From assembly GCA_963848205.1 (NCBI GenBank), contig CAWKCV010000003.1:620001-684000 (forward strand): 64,000 nucleotides of DNA, given 5' to 3'. The DNA is from BOG-908 sp963848205 (lineage in GTDB: Bacteria > Pseudomonadota > Alphaproteobacteria > Acetobacterales > Acetobacteraceae). The translations under genes and the position numbers were made by a program. Positions 25,255-33,361 of this stretch are shown here, piece after piece (position 1 is the stretch's first letter; each line of letters starts with the position of its first letter). The notes beneath the pieces are model-generated. The model saw only the letters and a program-made list of their open reading frames with translations, had not been told where the DNA came from and did no database searches.

Positions 25255-27042
25255 ATGAGTGAAAACCTGTTTGCCGACATGCGCGGCCACGTATTGGCCG
25301 CCCTTCATCGCGCGGTGCCCGATCTCCCCGACGACATCGCGGCGCGCGTCGAGGTGACGCCGGCGCGGGAGGCGGCGCATGGCGATATGGCGACGAATGC
25401 GGCGATGATCGCGGCGCGGCATGCCAGGCGCAAGCCGGGAGAACTCGCCGCCGAGCTGGTCGCCGGGTTGGCTGGTGTTCCGGGGCTCGACAGCGCCGAG
25501 CCGGCGGGGCCGGGATTCGTCAATCTGCGCCTCGCCCCCGATCTGCTGCGGGCGCAGGTGCCGGTGATTTTGGCTGCCGGCGAGGCGTATGGAGACAGCC
25601 AGGCCGGGCAGGGCAATGCGGTGAACGTGGAGTATGTTTCGGCCAACCCGACCGGGCCGATGCATATCGGGCATTGCCGCGGGGCTGTGGTGGGCGACGT
25701 GCTGGCAAATCTGCTGGCCAAGGCGGGCTTCGCGGTCACCAAGGAGTATTACATCAACGATGCCGGCGCGCAGGTGATCGCCCTCGCCTGGGCATCCTAC
25801 TGGCGTTATCTGCAGGCGCTCGGCACCTCGCTGACCGAGGATGAATTTGCCGCCATCGTGCCCGGCGGGCTGCAATATCGCGGCGATTATCTGGTGCCGG
25901 TGGGCGCCGATCTGGCGCGCGTGCACGGGGCGTCACTGGCTGCGGAGGGCGCGCTTCCGGCCGAGGCTTCGCTGTGGCTCGACACGGTGCGCGATACGGC
26001 GATCGCGATGATGATGACCTCGATACGTGAGGATCTGGCCGCCCTTGGCGTGGTGCACGACGTGTTCGCCTCCGAGCGCGCGCTGCTCGATAGCGGGGCG
26101 GCCGACCGGGCGATTGCGCAGTTGTCCGGGCGTGGGCTGATCTATGAGGGCGTGCTGGAGCCGCCGAAGGGCAAAACGCCGGACGATTGGGAGCCACGGC
26201 CGCAGACCTTGTTCCGCGCCACCGATTTCGGCGACGACGTCGATCGGCCGCTGAAGAAATCCGATGGCACGAACACGTATTTCGCCAACGACATCGCTTA
26301 CCACGCTGACAAGGTGGCGCGCGGTGCGCGGCAGATGATCGACGTGTGGGGTGCCGATCATGGCGGCTATGTCAGCCGGATGAAGGCCGCGGTGCGCGCG
26401 GTCGCCTCGCATGGAGAGGTGCTCGACATCGTGCTGTGCCAGATCGTGCGCGTGGTGCGCGGCGGCGAGGTGGTGCGGATGAGCAAGCGCGCCGGCAGTT
26501 TCATCACGTTGCGCGACCTGATCGACGAGGTGGGCCGCGACGTCGTGCGCTTCACCATGCTGACGCGCAAATCCGACGCGCAGATGGATTTCGACCTCGA
26601 TCTGGCAGTGGCGCAGACGCGCGAGAATCCGGTGCATTACGTGCAGTATGCGCATACGCGTTGCCGCTCGGTGCTGCGGCAGGCGGCACTGACGCTCGGC
26701 GACGCGGCGGTCTCGCCGGAGTCGCTGGCGCGGGCCGATTTGTCGACATTGCAGGCGGAGGCCGAGATGGCGCTGATCCGCCGGCTGGTGGCTTGGCCGC
26801 GCGTGGTGGAGGCGGCGGCGGCGGCGCATGAGCCGCACCGAATCGCGTTTTTCCTCTATGACTTGGCGGGCGATTTTCATATGCTGTGGAACCGCGGCAA
26901 CAGCGATGCCACGTTGCGGTTTTTGCGGGCCGGCAAGCCTGCCGAGACGCTGGCGAACCTGGCTTTGGTGGCGGCCACCGCGACCGTGATCCGGTCCGGC
27001 CTGGCGGTCGCAGGCGTAGTGCCGGCCGAAGAGATGCGTTAG
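25255..27042 (+). CDS. argS: Arginyl-tRNA synthetase
   Basis: Class I aminoacyl-tRNA synthetase of 595 aa charging tRNA-Arg. It has the N-terminal Arg-specific additional domain, the HIGH motif as PTGPMHIGHCRGAVVGDVL, the KMSK-like MSKRAGSFITLRDL and a C-terminal DALR anticodon-binding domain. It heads a run argS-SPOR-nagZ-(M50)-scpA-scpB that is recognisable across alphaproteobacteria. Confidence 0.97.
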   Translation: MSENLFADMRGHVLAALHRAVPDLPDDIAARVEVTPAREAAHGDMATNAAMIAARHARRKPGELAAELVAGLAGVPGLDSAEPAGPGFVNLRLAPDLLRAQVPVILAAGEAYGDSQAGQGNAVNVEYVSANPTGPMHIGHCRGAVVGDVLANLLAKAGFAVTKEYYINDAGAQVIALAWASYWRYLQALGTSLTEDEFAAIVPGGLQYRGDYLVPVGADLARVHGASLAAEGALPAEASLWLDTVRDTAIAMMMTSIREDLAALGVVHDVFASERALLDSGAADRAIAQLSGRGLIYEGVLEPPKGKTPDDWEPRPQTLFRATDFGDDVDRPLKKSDGTNTYFANDIAYHADKVARGARQMIDVWGADHGGYVSRMKAAVRAVASHGEVLDIVLCQIVRVVRGGEVVRMSKRAGSFITLRDLIDEVGRDVVRFTMLTRKSDAQMDFDLDLAVAQTRENPVHYVQYAHTRCRSVLRQAALTLGDAAVSPESLARADLSTLQAEAEMALIRRLVAWPRVVEAAAAAHEPHRIAFFLYDLAGDFHMLWNRGNSDATLRFLRAGKPAETLANLALVAATATVIRSGLAVAGVVPAEEMR

Positions 27043-27078
27043 GGCCGCCCGCGGTCCGGATTGAGAGGATAGATCGCG

Positions 27079-27858
27079 ATGTCGGACCTGCCGAGCGCCA
27101 GCCAGAATTTTGCCCGCCCGTCCTACCGTCCGGCGCAGCCGGCGCGCGGGCAGGAGGGCGATCTGCGCCGCATGGGCATTGTGGCCGGAGCGATCGGCGG
27201 TGCCCTGGCGCTGGTGATCGGCATGTTCAGCCTGTCGCATCACGTGCATCACGGCATACCGGTGGTGCTGGCCGCTCCGGGCCCGGTGCGCGTCAAGCCG
27301 GCCGATCCGGGCGGGATGAAGGTGGCGGGCGCCGAGGATCTGAGCACCGGCGCCGAGATGCTGGCGCCGCAGCCCGAGAAGCCCGCCTTGCATGAGCTAC
27401 GCGCCAAGCTGCGCGCGGCCGAGAAGCCGGCGGCGCCCAGGGTTGCCGAGGCGGCGCCCGCCCACGTCGCCGCGCAAGTGGCGCCCCTACACGTCACCGC
27501 GCAAGTGACGCCCCTACACGTGACCGCGCCGGTCGCGCCCGCCATTGCGGCCACGCCCCCGGTGCAGCGCGCGTCGATCGTCGAGCCGGTGACGCCGGCT
27601 TCGGCCGAGCCGCGCGGGACGACGATCCAGCTGGCCGCGTTCGACACCCAGCAAGGCGCCGAGCAGGATTGGGGCAAACTGTCCGAGAAGCTTCCTGGCC
27701 TTCTGGATGGCCGCAAGCCGATCGTGGAACGTGCCGTCGTCGCGGGGCGGACCGTCTATCGCCTGCGCACCGGTGGCTTCGCCAATCTTGCCGCCGCCAC
27801 CGAATTTTGCGGCAAAGTCCGCGCCCGCGGCGGCGACTGCACCATAGCCGCCTTCTAA
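27079..27858 (+). CDS. SPOR-domain membrane protein
   Basis: 259-aa bitopic inner-membrane protein. A cytoplasmic N-terminus of about 35 residues is followed by a membrane helix (IVAGAIGGALALVIGMFSL), a periplasmic Ala/Pro-rich linker and a C-terminal SPOR domain (about 180-259: TTIQLAAFDTQQGAEQDW ... VYRLRTGGFANLAAATEFC). SPOR domains bind denuded peptidoglycan at the division septum. The linker contains a 27-bp tandem duplication. Position between argS and nagZ fits a cell-envelope role. Confidence 0.9.
   Translation: MSDLPSASQNFARPSYRPAQPARGQEGDLRRMGIVAGAIGGALALVIGMFSLSHHVHHGIPVVLAAPGPVRVKPADPGGMKVAGAEDLSTGAEMLAPQPEKPALHELRAKLRAAEKPAAPRVAEAAPAHVAAQVAPLHVTAQVTPLHVTAPVAPAIAATPPVQRASIVEPVTPASAEPRGTTIQLAAFDTQQGAEQDWGKLSEKLPGLLDGRKPIVERAVVAGRTVYRLRTGGFANLAAATEFCGKVRARGGDCTIAAF
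27472..27525 (+). repeat. 27-bp in-frame tandem repeat in the SPOR-protein linker
   Basis: Two 27-base units (27472-27498 and 27499-27525), differing at two positions, encode AQVAPLHVT and AQVTPLHVT. Partial units flank them (27454-27471 and 27526-27540). Confidence 0.85.
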
Positions 27859-27859
27859 G

Positions 27860-27910
27860 ACCAAAAGTTTTTTTGGTCCTTTTTTTCAAAAAAGGACTGC
27901 TTTCTTCCTC
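27860..27910 (+). repeat. Palindromic repeat, right half
   Basis: CCAAAAGTTTTTTTGG, hairpin TCC-T7 / A6-GGA, GCTTTCTTCCTC. It exactly fills the gap between the SPOR gene stop and the nagZ ATG, so nagZ has no separate ribosome site outside the repeat. Confidence 0.9.
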
Positions 27911-28888
27911 ATGAAACCCGCAATCATAGGCATAAGCACCGTCGCGCTGACGCTGGAGGAGGCGGCGTTACTGCAACGCCTGCGCCCCGCTGGCGTGATC
28001 CTGTTCGCCCGCAACATTGCCGACCCGTGTCAGCTCAGCGCGCTCATCGCCGAACTGCGCGCCGTCCTGCCGCCGCAAGCCTGCATCATGGTGGACCAGG
28101 AGGGCGGCCGGGTCGCGAGGCTGCGGCCGCCGCACTGGCGCGCACATCCGCCGGCGCGCGAGCTGCGGACGGAGCGGGCGGCGTGGTTGTCGGGTGCGCT
28201 GATAGGGACGCAGTGCGCGCAGGCGGGATTCGATGTGGTAGCGGCTCCGGTGCTCGATGTGGCCTCGCCCGACGGTCACGACGTGATCGGCGACCGCGCG
28301 TTCTCGGCTGATCCGGAGCGCGTGGCGGCGTTGGGCGGCGCATTCATCGCCGGGCTGCTGGCGGCGGGTGTGCAGCCGGTGTGCAAGCATGCGCCGGGGC
28401 ATGGGCGGGCGAGGGCGGACAGTCATCTTGAGCTGCCGAGCCTGGACCATGTGTCGCCCGACGATATTCTCCCGTTCGCCCATAATCGGGGGGCGCCGTG
28501 GATGATGACTGCCCATATCCGTTATATGCGATCCGACAATGTTCATCCGGCAACCCAATCGGCGGCCATCGTGGCAGGGGTGATCCGCGACGCGGCGGCG
28601 ATCGGTTTCGGGGGCGTGCTGGTGACGGACGATCTGGCGATGGGCGCGCTGAGCGGCATGCCGGGCGAGCGCGCCGTGCGGGCATTGGCGGCGGGGTGCG
28701 ACATCGCGCTGCATTGCTCGGGCGTGCTGGAGGAGACTCGCGACGTGCTGGAGAGCGTGCCTGACGCGACCGATGCCTGCCTGGCGCGCCTGGCGCGTGC
28801 GCGGGAAATGGCGGATGCGGCGCGGCAACCGCTCGATCCGGATGCGCTGGAGGCCGAACGCGCGGCGCTGCTTGGCGCGTCATGCTGA
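27911..28888 (+). CDS. nagZ: Beta-N-acetylhexosaminidase (GH3)
   Basis: Cytoplasmic GH3 enzyme of 325 aa that removes GlcNAc from 1,6-anhydro-muropeptides during peptidoglycan recycling. It shows MVDQEGGRVARL, the catalytic loop KHAPGHGRARADSHLELP with the Asp-His pair (normally KHFPGHG; here Ala replaces Phe) and GGVLVTDDLAMGALSG with the catalytic nucleophile Asp. ATG 27911 is the only plausible start. Eight bases separate it from the M50 protease gene. nagA occurs elsewhere in the window. Confidence 0.95.
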   Translation: MKPAIIGISTVALTLEEAALLQRLRPAGVILFARNIADPCQLSALIAELRAVLPPQACIMVDQEGGRVARLRPPHWRAHPPARELRTERAAWLSGALIGTQCAQAGFDVVAAPVLDVASPDGHDVIGDRAFSADPERVAALGGAFIAGLLAAGVQPVCKHAPGHGRARADSHLELPSLDHVSPDDILPFAHNRGAPWMMTAHIRYMRSDNVHPATQSAAIVAGVIRDAAAIGFGGVLVTDDLAMGALSGMPGERAVRALAAGCDIALHCSGVLEETRDVLESVPDATDACLARLARAREMADAARQPLDPDALEAERAALLGASC

Positions 28889-28895
28889 GGTTCAC

Positions 28896-29609
28896 ATGCT
28901 GAGCGTGGCGGTGGTCAAGCAGTTCCTCGTCTATGCGTGTCTGGCAGCGGTCGCGATCATTCTGCACGAGCTGGCGCATGGATATGCGGCGTGGGCGATG
29001 GGGGACAGGACCGCCAAGCGCGCCGGCCGGCTGTCGCTCAACCCGCTGCGCCATGTGGACCGGGTCGGCACGCTGATCCTGCCCGGCATATTGCTGCTCA
29101 GCCAACTGCTGACGGTCGGCCGCGTGCTGTTCATGTTCGGCTGGGCCAAGCCGGTGCCGGTGGACCCGTCGCGTTTCCGCTACCCGCGGCAGCAGATGGC
29201 GATCGTGGCGATTGCCGGCCCGGTCAGCAATGTGTGCCTGGCGTTCCTGGGCGCCTTGGCGCTGCGGCTGCACCATCTGTCGGCCACCTGGGTTGCAGCG
29301 ATCTCGACCTTCATCGTGCTCAACTTGGTGCTCGGCCTGTTCAATTTGGTGCCGATTCCGCCTCTCGATGGCGGCCGCATCGCGGTCGGTATCTTGCCGC
29401 TCCGGTTGGCCAGGCAATGGGCGCGCCTGGAAGGGTTCGGCATACCGATCGTGCTGATTTTCCTGACGGCCGGCCCAGCTTTGCTGCGTCAGGCGGGGCT
29501 GGACTACAATCCGCTCGGCCATACGCTGGTGCCGGCGGTGACGTGGATGTTCGATACATTGTTGCGCCTGGCCCATGTGCCGGTCGGCGCGCCTGGCACC
29601 GATGTCTGA
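28896..29609 (+). CDS. Site-2 protease family (M50) zinc metalloprotease
   Basis: 237-aa polytopic membrane protein with the zinc site HELAHG in the first helix and the third ligand in NLVPIPPLDGGR. About six hydrophobic segments; no PDZ or CBS domain, so it is the minimal YwhC/Rv-type S2P form. Natural substrates are unknown. It lies between nagZ and scpA and overlaps scpA by 8 bases, implying co-translation. Confidence 0.9.
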   Translation: MLSVAVVKQFLVYACLAAVAIILHELAHGYAAWAMGDRTAKRAGRLSLNPLRHVDRVGTLILPGILLLSQLLTVGRVLFMFGWAKPVPVDPSRFRYPRQQMAIVAIAGPVSNVCLAFLGALALRLHHLSATWVAAISTFIVLNLVLGLFNLVPIPPLDGGRIAVGILPLRLARQWARLEGFGIPIVLIFLTAGPALLRQAGLDYNPLGHTLVPAVTWMFDTLLRLAHVPVGAPGTDV

Positions 29610-30330
29610 TCCCGAGAGGCTTCTGCTCGCTATCGCGGGTTTCGAGGGGCCGCTCGACCTGCTGCTCGATTTGGCGCGTGCGCAGAAGGTCGATCTTGCG
29701 CGGATTTCCATCCTGGCGCTGGTGGATGCGTATCTCGCGGTGATCGAGGATGCGCGGGCGTTGCGGCTGGAGCTGGCGGCGGACTGGCTGGTGATGGCGG
29801 CCTGGCTGGCCTGGCTCAAATCCCGGCTGTTGTTGCCGCAGGCCGATCCGCTGGCCGGGGAAGGCACACAGTCGGCCGAGCAGTTGGCGGCGCGCTTGGC
29901 GGAGCTGGAGGCGATGCGCGCAGGCGCTGCCTGGCTCGGCGGGCGCAAGCTGCTGGGGATTGACGTATTTGCCCGCGCGGTGCCCGAGGCGCTGACGGCG
30001 ACCGACCGTTCGAAGCTGGTGGCCGATCTGCCGGGTTTGCTGCGCGCTTATGTGGACGCGCTGCGCCGCCGCGCCGCCAGTGTCGTCTATCAGCCGAAGC
30101 AGTTGAGTTTCTGGACGGTGCAGGAGGCGATCGGGAGGCTGGAAGCGAGCCTTGGCCCGATGCCGGCATGGGCCGCGCTGGAGCAGTTCCTGCCGGACGG
30201 TGTCACCGGGCAGGCGCGCCGCGCGGCCGTCGCAAGCACGCTGCTCGCCTCGCTGGAACTGGCGAAATCCGGCCGTATAAAGCTGCGCCAGGACTCCGCG
30301 TTCGCCCCAATCCTGGTAGGCGGCACATGA
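29602..30330 (+). CDS. scpA: Segregation and condensation protein A
   Basis: Kleisin subunit of the SMC-ScpAB condensin, bridging SMC heads in chromosome segregation. 242 aa with the N-terminal FEGPLDLLLDLARAQKVDLARI and YLAVIED, the LVMAAWLAWLKSRLLLP helix and a C-terminal winged-helix-like region (LLASLELAKSGRIKLRQD). ATG 29602 overlaps the preceding gene. Unusually, a repeat element separates it from scpB. Confidence 0.93.
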   Translation: MSDPERLLLAIAGFEGPLDLLLDLARAQKVDLARISILALVDAYLAVIEDARALRLELAADWLVMAAWLAWLKSRLLLPQADPLAGEGTQSAEQLAARLAELEAMRAGAAWLGGRKLLGIDVFARAVPEALTATDRSKLVADLPGLLRAYVDALRRRAASVVYQPKQLSFWTVQEAIGRLEASLGPMPAWAALEQFLPDGVTGQARRAAVASTLLASLELAKSGRIKLRQDSAFAPILVGGT

Positions 30331-30367
30331 GAGCACGGCTCCCAATCCCGAAGCCCGCGACAGCCAG

Positions 30368-30415
30368 CGCAAAAGTTTTTTGCTTCTTTCTTTCAAAAAA
30401 GAGCGCCTCGCTCCG
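30368..30415 (+). repeat. Palindromic repeat, right half, between scpA and scpB
   Basis: GCAAAAGTTTTTTGCTTC hairpin arm with T-rich loop and AAAAAAGAGCG, ending CCTCGCTCC directly against the scpB ATG. The second arm is degenerate (GAGCG against CTTC). Confidence 0.85.
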
Positions 30416-30940
30416 ATGACCGAAGACCACATCCGCCTGGCCGAAGCCCTCATCTTCGCCAGTGCAGACCCGGTGTCCGCCCGCCACCTGGCCGCCCTCC
30501 TCCCCGAAGACGTCGACGCGCTGCTCGTTCTTCAGGCGTTGCAGCAGCGCTATGCCGGGCGCGGTGTGGAACTGTGCGAGATCGGGCTCGGCTGGCAGTT
30601 CCGCACGGCGCCCGACCTGGCGCCACGGCTGACGCGGCTGATTTCGAAGCCGCGACGCCTGCCGCGTGTGGCGATGGAGACGCTTGCCATCATCGCCTGG
30701 CACCAGCCGGTCACCCGCGCGCAGATCGAGGAAATACGCGGCGCGGCGCTTAGCCAGGCGACGCTGGATTCGTTGTTGGAGGCGTCGCTGGTCAGGCCCG
30801 CGGGGCATCGGGATGTGCCGGGGCGGCCGACGTTGTGGGCAACGACGCCGGCGTTTTTGGCGCAGTTCGGACTGCGCGATTTGTCCGAACTGCCGAAACG
30901 GTCGGATCTGGTATTAGAGCAAACGTTGCCGCCCGGGTGA
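30416..30940 (+). CDS. scpB: Segregation and condensation protein B
   Basis: 174-aa partner of ScpA with two winged-helix domains. It shows LAEALIFASADPVSARHLA, the RLPRVAMETLAIIAWHQPVTRAQIEEIRG core in parts, and GRPTLWATTPAFLAQFGL. ATG 30416 abuts the repeat, so its ribosome site would be the GCGCCTCGCTCCG end of that element or translation is coupled weakly. The stop is directly followed by a full repeat. Confidence 0.93.
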   Translation: MTEDHIRLAEALIFASADPVSARHLAALLPEDVDALLVLQALQQRYAGRGVELCEIGLGWQFRTAPDLAPRLTRLISKPRRLPRVAMETLAIIAWHQPVTRAQIEEIRGAALSQATLDSLLEASLVRPAGHRDVPGRPTLWATTPAFLAQFGLRDLSELPKRSDLVLEQTLPPG

Positions 30941-31067
30941 AGGAAGGCCTTCTTTTCTGAACAAGAGAAGCAAAAGACTTTTGCTCCGCTGTCGCGTGCT
31001 CACCCCGGAGCACGCGACAGCGACGCAACGATTTTTTGGTCCTTTTTGAGAAAAGACTGCTTTCTTA
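30941..31067 (+). repeat. Palindromic repeat, full element with perfect centre
   Basis: Left half on the scpB stop (AGGAAGGCCTTCTTTTCTG, GCAAAAGACTTTTGCTCC). The centre is a perfect 14-bp inverted repeat (GCTGTCGCGTGCTC at 30988-31001, its complement at 31008-31021). The right half (ATTTTTTGG, TCC-T5, GACTGCTTTCTTAC) reaches the PRC-barrel stop codon. It is the best copy for seeing the architecture. Confidence 0.95.
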
Positions 31068-31550
31068 CTGTTCTGAGTACGTAAACCCAGGCTGCTTGGC
31101 CATGCTGTCCTTGTTCGCGCCAGGCAGCGAAAGCTTGCCACCGGCCGCCATCTGGAACTGACCGTACGGCTGTGCCACGAGCTTGCCGCCGAGGCCGAGC
31201 ACACTGCCGACCGAGATGATCCCCATGATCGCCTTGCCCTCCTTGTCGAGGATGAGGTCGCTCAGCGTGCCGATTTCCTGGTTGTTTTCGCCGATGACGG
31301 CAGCGCCGATCATCTTGCTGGCGCGGATGCCGCCGGCCATCTTCACCGTCGCGACCGTCAGGCCCGGGTCGCCGCCGCTCGTGGCTTCCGGCGCGCCCTG
31401 GATGGGCGGCGTGGGCGGCGGCGGAGTTTGGTCATGAGGCGTCGCCGGCTGGTCGTGGGCTGGCGGTGTCGGCGGATCCTGGGCCAGTGCCGCGGTGGGC
31501 AGGCTGAGGCTGAGCAGGCCGGTGGCGGCAATGCGAAGAAGCGTGTTCAT
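31065..31550 (-). CDS. Exported PRC-barrel domain protein
   Basis: 161-aa protein with a signal peptide (LLRIAATGLLSLSLPTAALAQ), a Pro/Thr/His-rich spacer and a C-terminal PRC-barrel (SKMIGAAVIGENNQEIGTLS, DLILDKEGKAIMGIISVG). Probably periplasmic. PRC-barrels serve in RNA processing and photosynthetic reaction centres, and exported versions in Acetobacteraceae have no assigned role. The stop is at the edge of the repeat element. Convergent with scpB and divergent from recX. Confidence 0.85.
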   Translation of the reverse strand: MNTLLRIAATGLLSLSLPTAALAQDPPTPPAHDQPATPHDQTPPPPTPPIQGAPEATSGGDPGLTVATVKMAGGIRASKMIGAAVIGENNQEIGTLSDLILDKEGKAIMGIISVGSVLGLGGKLVAQPYGQFQMAAGGKLSLPGANKDSMAKQPGFTYSEQ

Positions 31551-31670
31551 CGGTGTTTCTCCCGGAGTTTGCGCAAGATAGCGTTCGGCTTTGCAACGTT
31601 GCCGCCTTGCGCGAGGTTGCCGGGTGGATGTTTCGTTCGCGCCCCACGCATGCCAATCTGCCGCACGAAG

Positions 31671-32270
31671 ATGCGCAAAGCCCGACCAAACGACACGCGC
31701 CCGACGCCGGTGCCCGATGCCGGCGCCCTGCACCATGCCGCGCTGAACCACCTCGCGAAATATGCGGCAACGGAAGTGGGGCTGACACGCGTGCTGCGCC
31801 GAAGGGTCGACCGGTGGGCCCGCACGGCCGCCGGGGATGCCGAGGCAGTAGCCGCCCACGTTGCGCGTGCGCGGGCCGACATCGACGCGATCGTGGCGCG
31901 GCTGGCGCAGTCGGGCGCGATCAGCGACGCGCAGTTTGCTGTCTCCCGCGCGCGCTCGCTGGCCCATGCAGGGCGTTCCCGCCGCGCGATAGGGGCGCAT
32001 CTGAGCAGCCGCGGCGTGCCGGCGGAACTGACCGCCGAGGCGCTGCCGCAGGATGTCGCCGATGAGCTGGCGGCCGCCCTCATTCACGCACGTCGTCGGC
32101 GGATGGGACCGTGGCGGACGAGGGCAGTAGCCGATCCGGTGGTGCAGGCGCGGCGGGATCTGGCGAGTTTTGCGCGGGCGGGGTTTGCGCTGCAGGTGGC
32201 GCGGCAGGCTTTGGGGATGGAGGTGGAGGGGGCTGAGGAGGTCATTCGGGTTTTTCGGGAGACGAGTTAG
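31671..32270 (+). CDS. recX: Regulatory protein RecX
   Basis: 199-aa protein resembling RecX, which modulates RecA filaments. It shows tandem three-helix repeats (LNHLAKYAATEVGLTRVLRR, RADIDAIVARLAQSGAISDA, RARSLAHAGRSRRAIGAHL and SSRGVPAELTAEAL). Very Arg/Ala-rich. Start uncertain: ATG 31671 is used, ATG 31650 is also in frame, and neither has a strong ribosome site. recA is not in the window. A repeat begins at the stop codon. Confidence 0.82.
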   Translation: MRKARPNDTRPTPVPDAGALHHAALNHLAKYAATEVGLTRVLRRRVDRWARTAAGDAEAVAAHVARARADIDAIVARLAQSGAISDAQFAVSRARSLAHAGRSRRAIGAHLSSRGVPAELTAEALPQDVADELAAALIHARRRRMGPWRTRAVADPVVQARRDLASFARAGFALQVARQALGMEVEGAEEVIRVFRETS

Positions 32271-32312
32271 GCAGCAGTCCTTTTTTGAAAAAAAACCAAA
32301 AATTTTGCTGTT
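32268..32312 (+). repeat. Palindromic repeat, left half
   Basis: Begins on the recX stop: GGCAGCAGTCC-T6 / GA / A7-CC with the second GGA arm lost, then CAAAAATTTTGCTG. The remaining 150 bases up to tatA show no gene; GGAGGTAAGCG before tatA is its ribosome site. Confidence 0.85.
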
Positions 32313-32462
32313 TGGCGGACGCGCATCCTCGCGACGCTGGGGCGCGTTACAGGGGCGGGACTTGGCGATGTTGCAGACAGGGTGGGGCTACGCCATGTGT
32401 CTTGCACGCGTTCGCCTGCGAAGTGGGCAATCTACACCCGGTTGGGTGCACGGAGGTAAGCG

Positions 32463-32729
32463 ATGGGTAGTTTGAGCATCTGGCACTGGCTGATCGTTCT
32501 GGCGGTCGTGCTGCTGCTGTTCGGCACCGGCAAGGTCAGCACGCTGATGGGCGACTTCGCCAAGGGCATCAAGGCGTTCAAGAAGAACATGGCCGACGAC
32601 AATGACGTGTCGATGGAAGCCACCGCCGAGCGCCCACCCGGATCGATCGCGGCACCGAACGCGCCGGTGATGGCGCAGGCGACGCAGACCGTGCCGCCGC
32701 GCGAGCCCAGCAACTACCGCCCGGGCTAG
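32463..32729 (+). CDS. tatA: Sec-independent translocase subunit TatA
   Basis: 88-aa pore-forming component of the twin-arginine export system. It shows an N-terminal membrane helix (WHWLIVLAVVLLLF), the FGTGKVSTLMGDFAKGIKAFKK hinge plus amphipathic helix in two parts, and a flexible acidic/Pro-rich tail. GGAGGTAAGCG precedes the ATG. tatB and tatC, which usually follow in alphaproteobacteria, are not here; the next gene is mtnB, 3 bases later. Confidence 0.93.
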   Translation: MGSLSIWHWLIVLAVVLLLFGTGKVSTLMGDFAKGIKAFKKNMADDNDVSMEATAERPPGSIAAPNAPVMAQATQTVPPREPSNYRPG

Positions 32730-32732
32730 GCT

Positions 32733-33347
32733 TTGGCGCCAATACCCGTCCGCGCCCAGGAGGAGATCATCCGGGCGGGGCGGCGGATGGACCAGCGAAA
32801 CTGGGTGCCGGCCACTGCCGGCAATATCAGCGTGCGGCTCGACGGTTTGCCTGGCCGCATCGCGATCACGCGGAGCGGCGGCCACAAGGGCTTTCTCGAC
32901 GCGTTCTCCATCATCGAGGTGGACCTGGACGGCGTGCCAGCCGATCCCGCGGGCCGGCCAAGTGCGGAGACGCTGCTGCACTGCCAGATTTACCGCACGT
33001 TCGCTGACGCGGGCGCGGTGCTGCACGGGCACTCCGTGGCCGGAACGGCGCTGACGTTGCAAGAACGTCGCGACCGGATCGATTTCAGCGGTTACGAGCT
33101 GTTCAAGGCGTTTCCCGGCCAGACGACGCACGACACGACGTTGTCGCTGCCGGTCCTTGGCAACGACCAGGACATCGCCCATCTCGCCGGGCGGGTCGCG
33201 TCGCGGCTGCCGGATTGTCAGATGGGCTACTATATCAGAGGCCATGGCGCCTACGTTTGGGCGCCGACGATGGACCAGGCCTTGTGGAAGCTGGAAGCGC
33301 TCGAGTTCCTGCTGGAATGCGAACTCGCCCGCCGCCGCATCGGGTAG
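32733..33347 (+). CDS. mtnB: Methylthioribulose-1-phosphate dehydratase
   Basis: Class II aldolase-fold zinc enzyme of methionine salvage, 204 aa, forming the 2,3-diketo intermediate from methylthioribulose-1-phosphate. It has WVPATAGNISVRL, TRSGGHKGFL, the zinc ligands in HGHSVAGT and RGHGAYVWA, and FKAFPGQTTHD. The start is TTG 32733; the first ATG comes at codon 19, too late for the conserved N-terminus. It opens the mtnB-D-C operon, directly after tatA. Confidence 0.93.
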   Translation: MAPIPVRAQEEIIRAGRRMDQRNWVPATAGNISVRLDGLPGRIAITRSGGHKGFLDAFSIIEVDLDGVPADPAGRPSAETLLHCQIYRTFADAGAVLHGHSVAGTALTLQERRDRIDFSGYELFKAFPGQTTHDTTLSLPVLGNDQDIAHLAGRVASRLPDCQMGYYIRGHGAYVWAPTMDQALWKLEALEFLLECELARRRIG

Positions 33348-33361
33348 AGAAGGGGATGAAG

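Noticed and set aside
30988..31021. Perfect GC-rich inverted repeat considered as a simple terminator for scpB
   Set aside because: No T-run follows it in either direction and the same sequence recurs as the centre of other repeat copies, so it was treated as part of the repeat family.
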